Below, in pieces: positions 6,253 through 8,097 of a DNA stretch of 8,097 bases; positions within the stretch are counted from its first letter, which is position 1, and every line of letters starts with the position of its first letter. Made by a program: the position numbers and the translations under genes. Below the pieces are notes generated by a model that made no database searches, was not told where the DNA came from, and worked only from the letters and a program-made list of their open reading frames with translations. Origin of the DNA: Chitinophagaceae bacterium (GTDB lineage Bacteria; Bacteroidota; Bacteroidia; Chitinophagales; Chitinophagaceae); contig JAOQAL010000655.1 in assembly GCA_025963615.1 (NCBI GenBank), forward strand, positions 1 through 8,097, read 5' to 3'.

Positions 6253-6302
6253 AAAACGGCAACCAAACTTCAGTTAATAGTTAGTTTTTGGTTGCCGTTT
6301 TT
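6253..6302 (+). terminator. Strong rho-independent terminator, rightward
   Basis: The 15-bp perfect arms AAAACGGCAACCAAA (6253-6267) and TTTGGTTGCCGTTTT (6287-6301) flank a 19-base loop, with a T-run at 6298-6302. The core CGGCAACC/GGTTGCCG is GC-rich within an AT-rich setting. It is oriented to end rightward transcription; the shorter A-run on the left could give weaker activity the other way. The XRE genes are leftward and the SusC gene starts after it, so it most likely ends a short transcript beginning near 6008. It also insulates the SusC gene from upstream reading. Confidence 0.8.
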
Positions 6303-6346
6303 CATTTATTGTAAATGTCAACCCTCTAATTAACCGCCCCATTTTC

Positions 6347-8097
6347 ATGAAAAAAACAACGATCAAAATCGTAGTGGCTTTGCTATGCCCAAATCGATCC
6401 TGGATTAATCACCATAGGACAAAAGGATTTCTTTTAATATTCTTTTTGTTGTCCTTAAATAGCAGCGTATTTGCCCAGGCAAAAATTAAAAACATACTCA
6501 CCGGCACTGTTTATTCAGCAGATGATAATAAGCCCCTACCCGGTGCCACTATTCACAACAGACTATCCGGAGTAAACATTGCAACGGATATAAATGGTAA
6601 TTTCCAGCTTGTTACAACTGACACAAGCGGCATTTTAGACATTTCCTTTATCGGTTACAGGACTGGTCAGTTATTTTTCAGCAGCAAAAGTCGCGGGCCT
6701 TTTAAGGTTTTATTGAATTTAGATGCTTCAATATTAAAGGAGGTTATTGTTTCGACTGGTTACCAAAACCTCCCCAAAGAAAGGGCGACCGGATCATTCG
6801 TACAATTGGACAGTGCCTTGATAAACCGCAGAGTTAGCACCGACATTGTAAGCCGCTTAGAGGGTGTTGTTCCTGGGTTGCTTTTTAACAGGAATACAAG
6901 TAATTCTGCAAATGGCACAACCGATATAAATATCAGGGGCCATAGTACCTTATTCTCAAATGATCAACCCTTGATTGTTGTTGACGGTTTCCCTTATGAT
7001 GGTGACTTCAACAATATAAACCCAAATGATATTGAAAGTATAACTGTCTTAAAGGATGCGGCAGCAGCTTCAATTTGGGGAGTACGATCTGGCAATGGGG
7101 TAATTGTATTAACTACTAAAAAAGGAAAACAGAATCAGAAACTTGTTACCGAGTTAAATGCCAATGTAACTATCGGAAAAAAGCCTGATTTATTCTACAG
7201 CCCTAATTTTTTGGATGCAAACAGTTATATCAATATTGAACAGCTTTTGTTTAAACAGGGCTATTATAATGCCCTTATAAATGATCCGACCCAGGCTATT
7301 TCACCAGTAGTACAGCTTCTTGCAGATCAGCAATCAGGTAAAATCAGCACTGACGAGGCCAATTCGCAAATCAATGCATTAAGGAACCAGGACGTAAGAA
7401 AAGATCTCGGTAATAACTTTTATAGGACATCTGTATTACAGCAATACGCTTTAAATTTTCGGGGCGGTGGTGATAAAAGCGATTATTTCTTTTCTATTGG
7501 GGATGACCATAATTTATCTTCTCTCGATGGTAATTCCAATAATCGAATTACTTTAAACGGCAATTATAATTTCTATCCTGTTAAAAACCTTCAAATCACC
7601 GCAGGGATTAATTTTATAAAAACCGACGGAGAAAACAACAGCCCCGTTAGTAATATCAATTCCGGCGACTTTTTTGCAGGGTACATATACCCTTATGCAC
7701 AGCTTGTGGATGGTCACGGAAACAGCTTGCCCATAGTTAAGGATTATAATTCCGACTTTATCAATTCCGCCCCGCAAAAAGGGTATCTCAACTGGCAGTA
7801 CCGTCCACTGGATGAATTAAATAATGCCGATAACACGTCTAACGCCCTTGACAACAGGATAAATATTGGAATAAGTTATAAAATAATTCCAGGGCTGACA
7901 GCTGGTTTTAAATACCAATACGAAATGGCATCGGTTCTTGTAAACAACTACTATAGCACGGCAACTTATTATGCGCGAAACCTGATCAATGAATACTCAC
8001 AACAAAATGCCAATGGCAGCTTTTCATACCCTATCCCCAATGGCGGAATATTACAACAGTCAAACGCATATCTCAACTCGCATCAATATAGAGGGCA
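6347..8097 (+). CDS. SusC/RagA-family TonB-linked outer membrane protein, partial (C-terminus off the right edge)
   Basis: The frame is open from the ATG at 6347 to the window end (583 codons plus 2 bases); family members are usually about 1000 residues, so roughly half is present. The N-terminus has a long basic lead (1-26) and then the hydrophobic core GFLLIFFLLSLNSSVFA, with likely cleavage after A43 before Q44. A carboxypeptidase-regulatory-like beta-sandwich spans about 51-125 (LTGTVYS... PLPGATIH). The TonB plug spans about 140-260 and carries the SusC signatures VDGFPYDGDF (D213) and SITVLKDAAAASIWGVRSG (D237). The start of the beta-barrel follows. It imports a ligand, often a glycan or peptide, across the outer membrane with a SusD-like lipoprotein, whose gene would be expected to the right. 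No STN domain lies between signal and sandwich, so FecR/anti-sigma control through this protein is unlikely. The substrate is unknown. No TAnnTTTG promoter was found upstream. Confidence 0.95.
   Translation, partial: MKKTTIKIVVALLCPNRSWINHHRTKGFLLIFFLLSLNSSVFAQAKIKNILTGTVYSADDNKPLPGATIHNRLSGVNIATDINGNFQLVTTDTSGILDISFIGYRTGQLFFSSKSRGPFKVLLNLDASILKEVIVSTGYQNLPKERATGSFVQLDSALINRRVSTDIVSRLEGVVPGLLFNRNTSNSANGTTDINIRGHSTLFSNDQPLIVVDGFPYDGDFNNINPNDIESITVLKDAAAASIWGVRSGNGVIVLTTKKGKQNQKLVTELNANVTIGKKPDLFYSPNFLDANSYINIEQLLFKQGYYNALINDPTQAISPVVQLLADQQSGKISTDEANSQINALRNQDVRKDLGNNFYRTSVLQQYALNFRGGGDKSDYFFSIGDDHNLSSLDGNSNNRITLNGNYNFYPVKNLQITAGINFIKTDGENNSPVSNINSGDFFAGYIYPYAQLVDGHGNSLPIVKDYNSDFINSAPQKGYLNWQYRPLDELNNADNTSNALDNRINIGISYKIIPGLTAGFKYQYEMASVLVNNYYSTATYYARNLINEYSQQNANGSFSYPIPNGGILQQSNAYLNSHQYRG

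Noticed and set aside
6008..6302. CRISPR array, retron or insertion sequence end
   Set aside because: There are no regularly spaced repeats, no reverse transcriptase or transposase gene, and no matching terminal inverted repeats in the window.
7553..7777. 74-codon minus-strand ORF
   Set aside because: Antisense to the SusC barrel region, which is continuous in its own frame.

Overview
The window looks like chromosomal DNA from a member of the Bacteroidota, most likely a Sphingobacteriaceae-type soil bacterium such as Mucilaginibacter or Pedobacter. The grounds are a SusC/RagA-type TonB-linked outer membrane protein, AT-rich spacers with weak ribosome binding sites, and an exact match to the Bacteroidota -7 promoter element (TAnnTTTG) in front of the leftmost gene. 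The genus is inferred; no rRNA or tRNA gene is visible.

Layout from left to right. (1) Positions 1-2529, minus strand: the first 843 codons of a large helicase that runs off the left edge. It fuses an N-terminal phospholipase D-like nuclease domain to a SNF2/RapA-type superfamily 2 motor. Its promoter lies within about 50 bases of the start. (2) Positions 2530-2969: a spacer of about 440 bases with no convincing gene. (3) Positions 3000-4939, plus strand: a two-gene unit made of a PLP-dependent alpha-oxoamine synthase and, 11 bases later, a TetR-family regulator. A perfect 14-bp palindrome covers the weaker upstream ATG of the synthase and is a candidate operator. (4) Positions 4940-5105: the convergent gap after the TetR gene, holding a 12-bp-stem hairpin. 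(5) Positions 5106-5920, minus strand: two tandem, paralogous XRE-type (HTH_3) regulators, probably one operon. A 24-bp dyad and a pair of 7-bp direct repeats lie just upstream. (6) Positions 6008-6302: a gene-poor stretch with a 70-codon ORF of doubtful status, a perfect 11-bp hairpin, and a strong rightward intrinsic terminator. Together these suggest a short divergent transcript. (7) Positions 6347-8097, plus strand: the first 583 codons of a SusC/RagA-type TonB-dependent outer membrane protein that runs off the right edge.

The genes do not form one pathway. The synthase and TetR genes are probably a self-regulated metabolic or signalling unit. The XRE pair is probably autoregulated through the 5984-6007 dyad, which may also control the short divergent transcript. 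The PLD-SNF2 helicase may belong to a genome-defence or DNA-modification locus lying mostly to the left. The SusC gene probably begins a SusC/SusD uptake unit to the right. The most original candidate here is the XRE pair, operator and terminated small transcript between 5106 and 6302.
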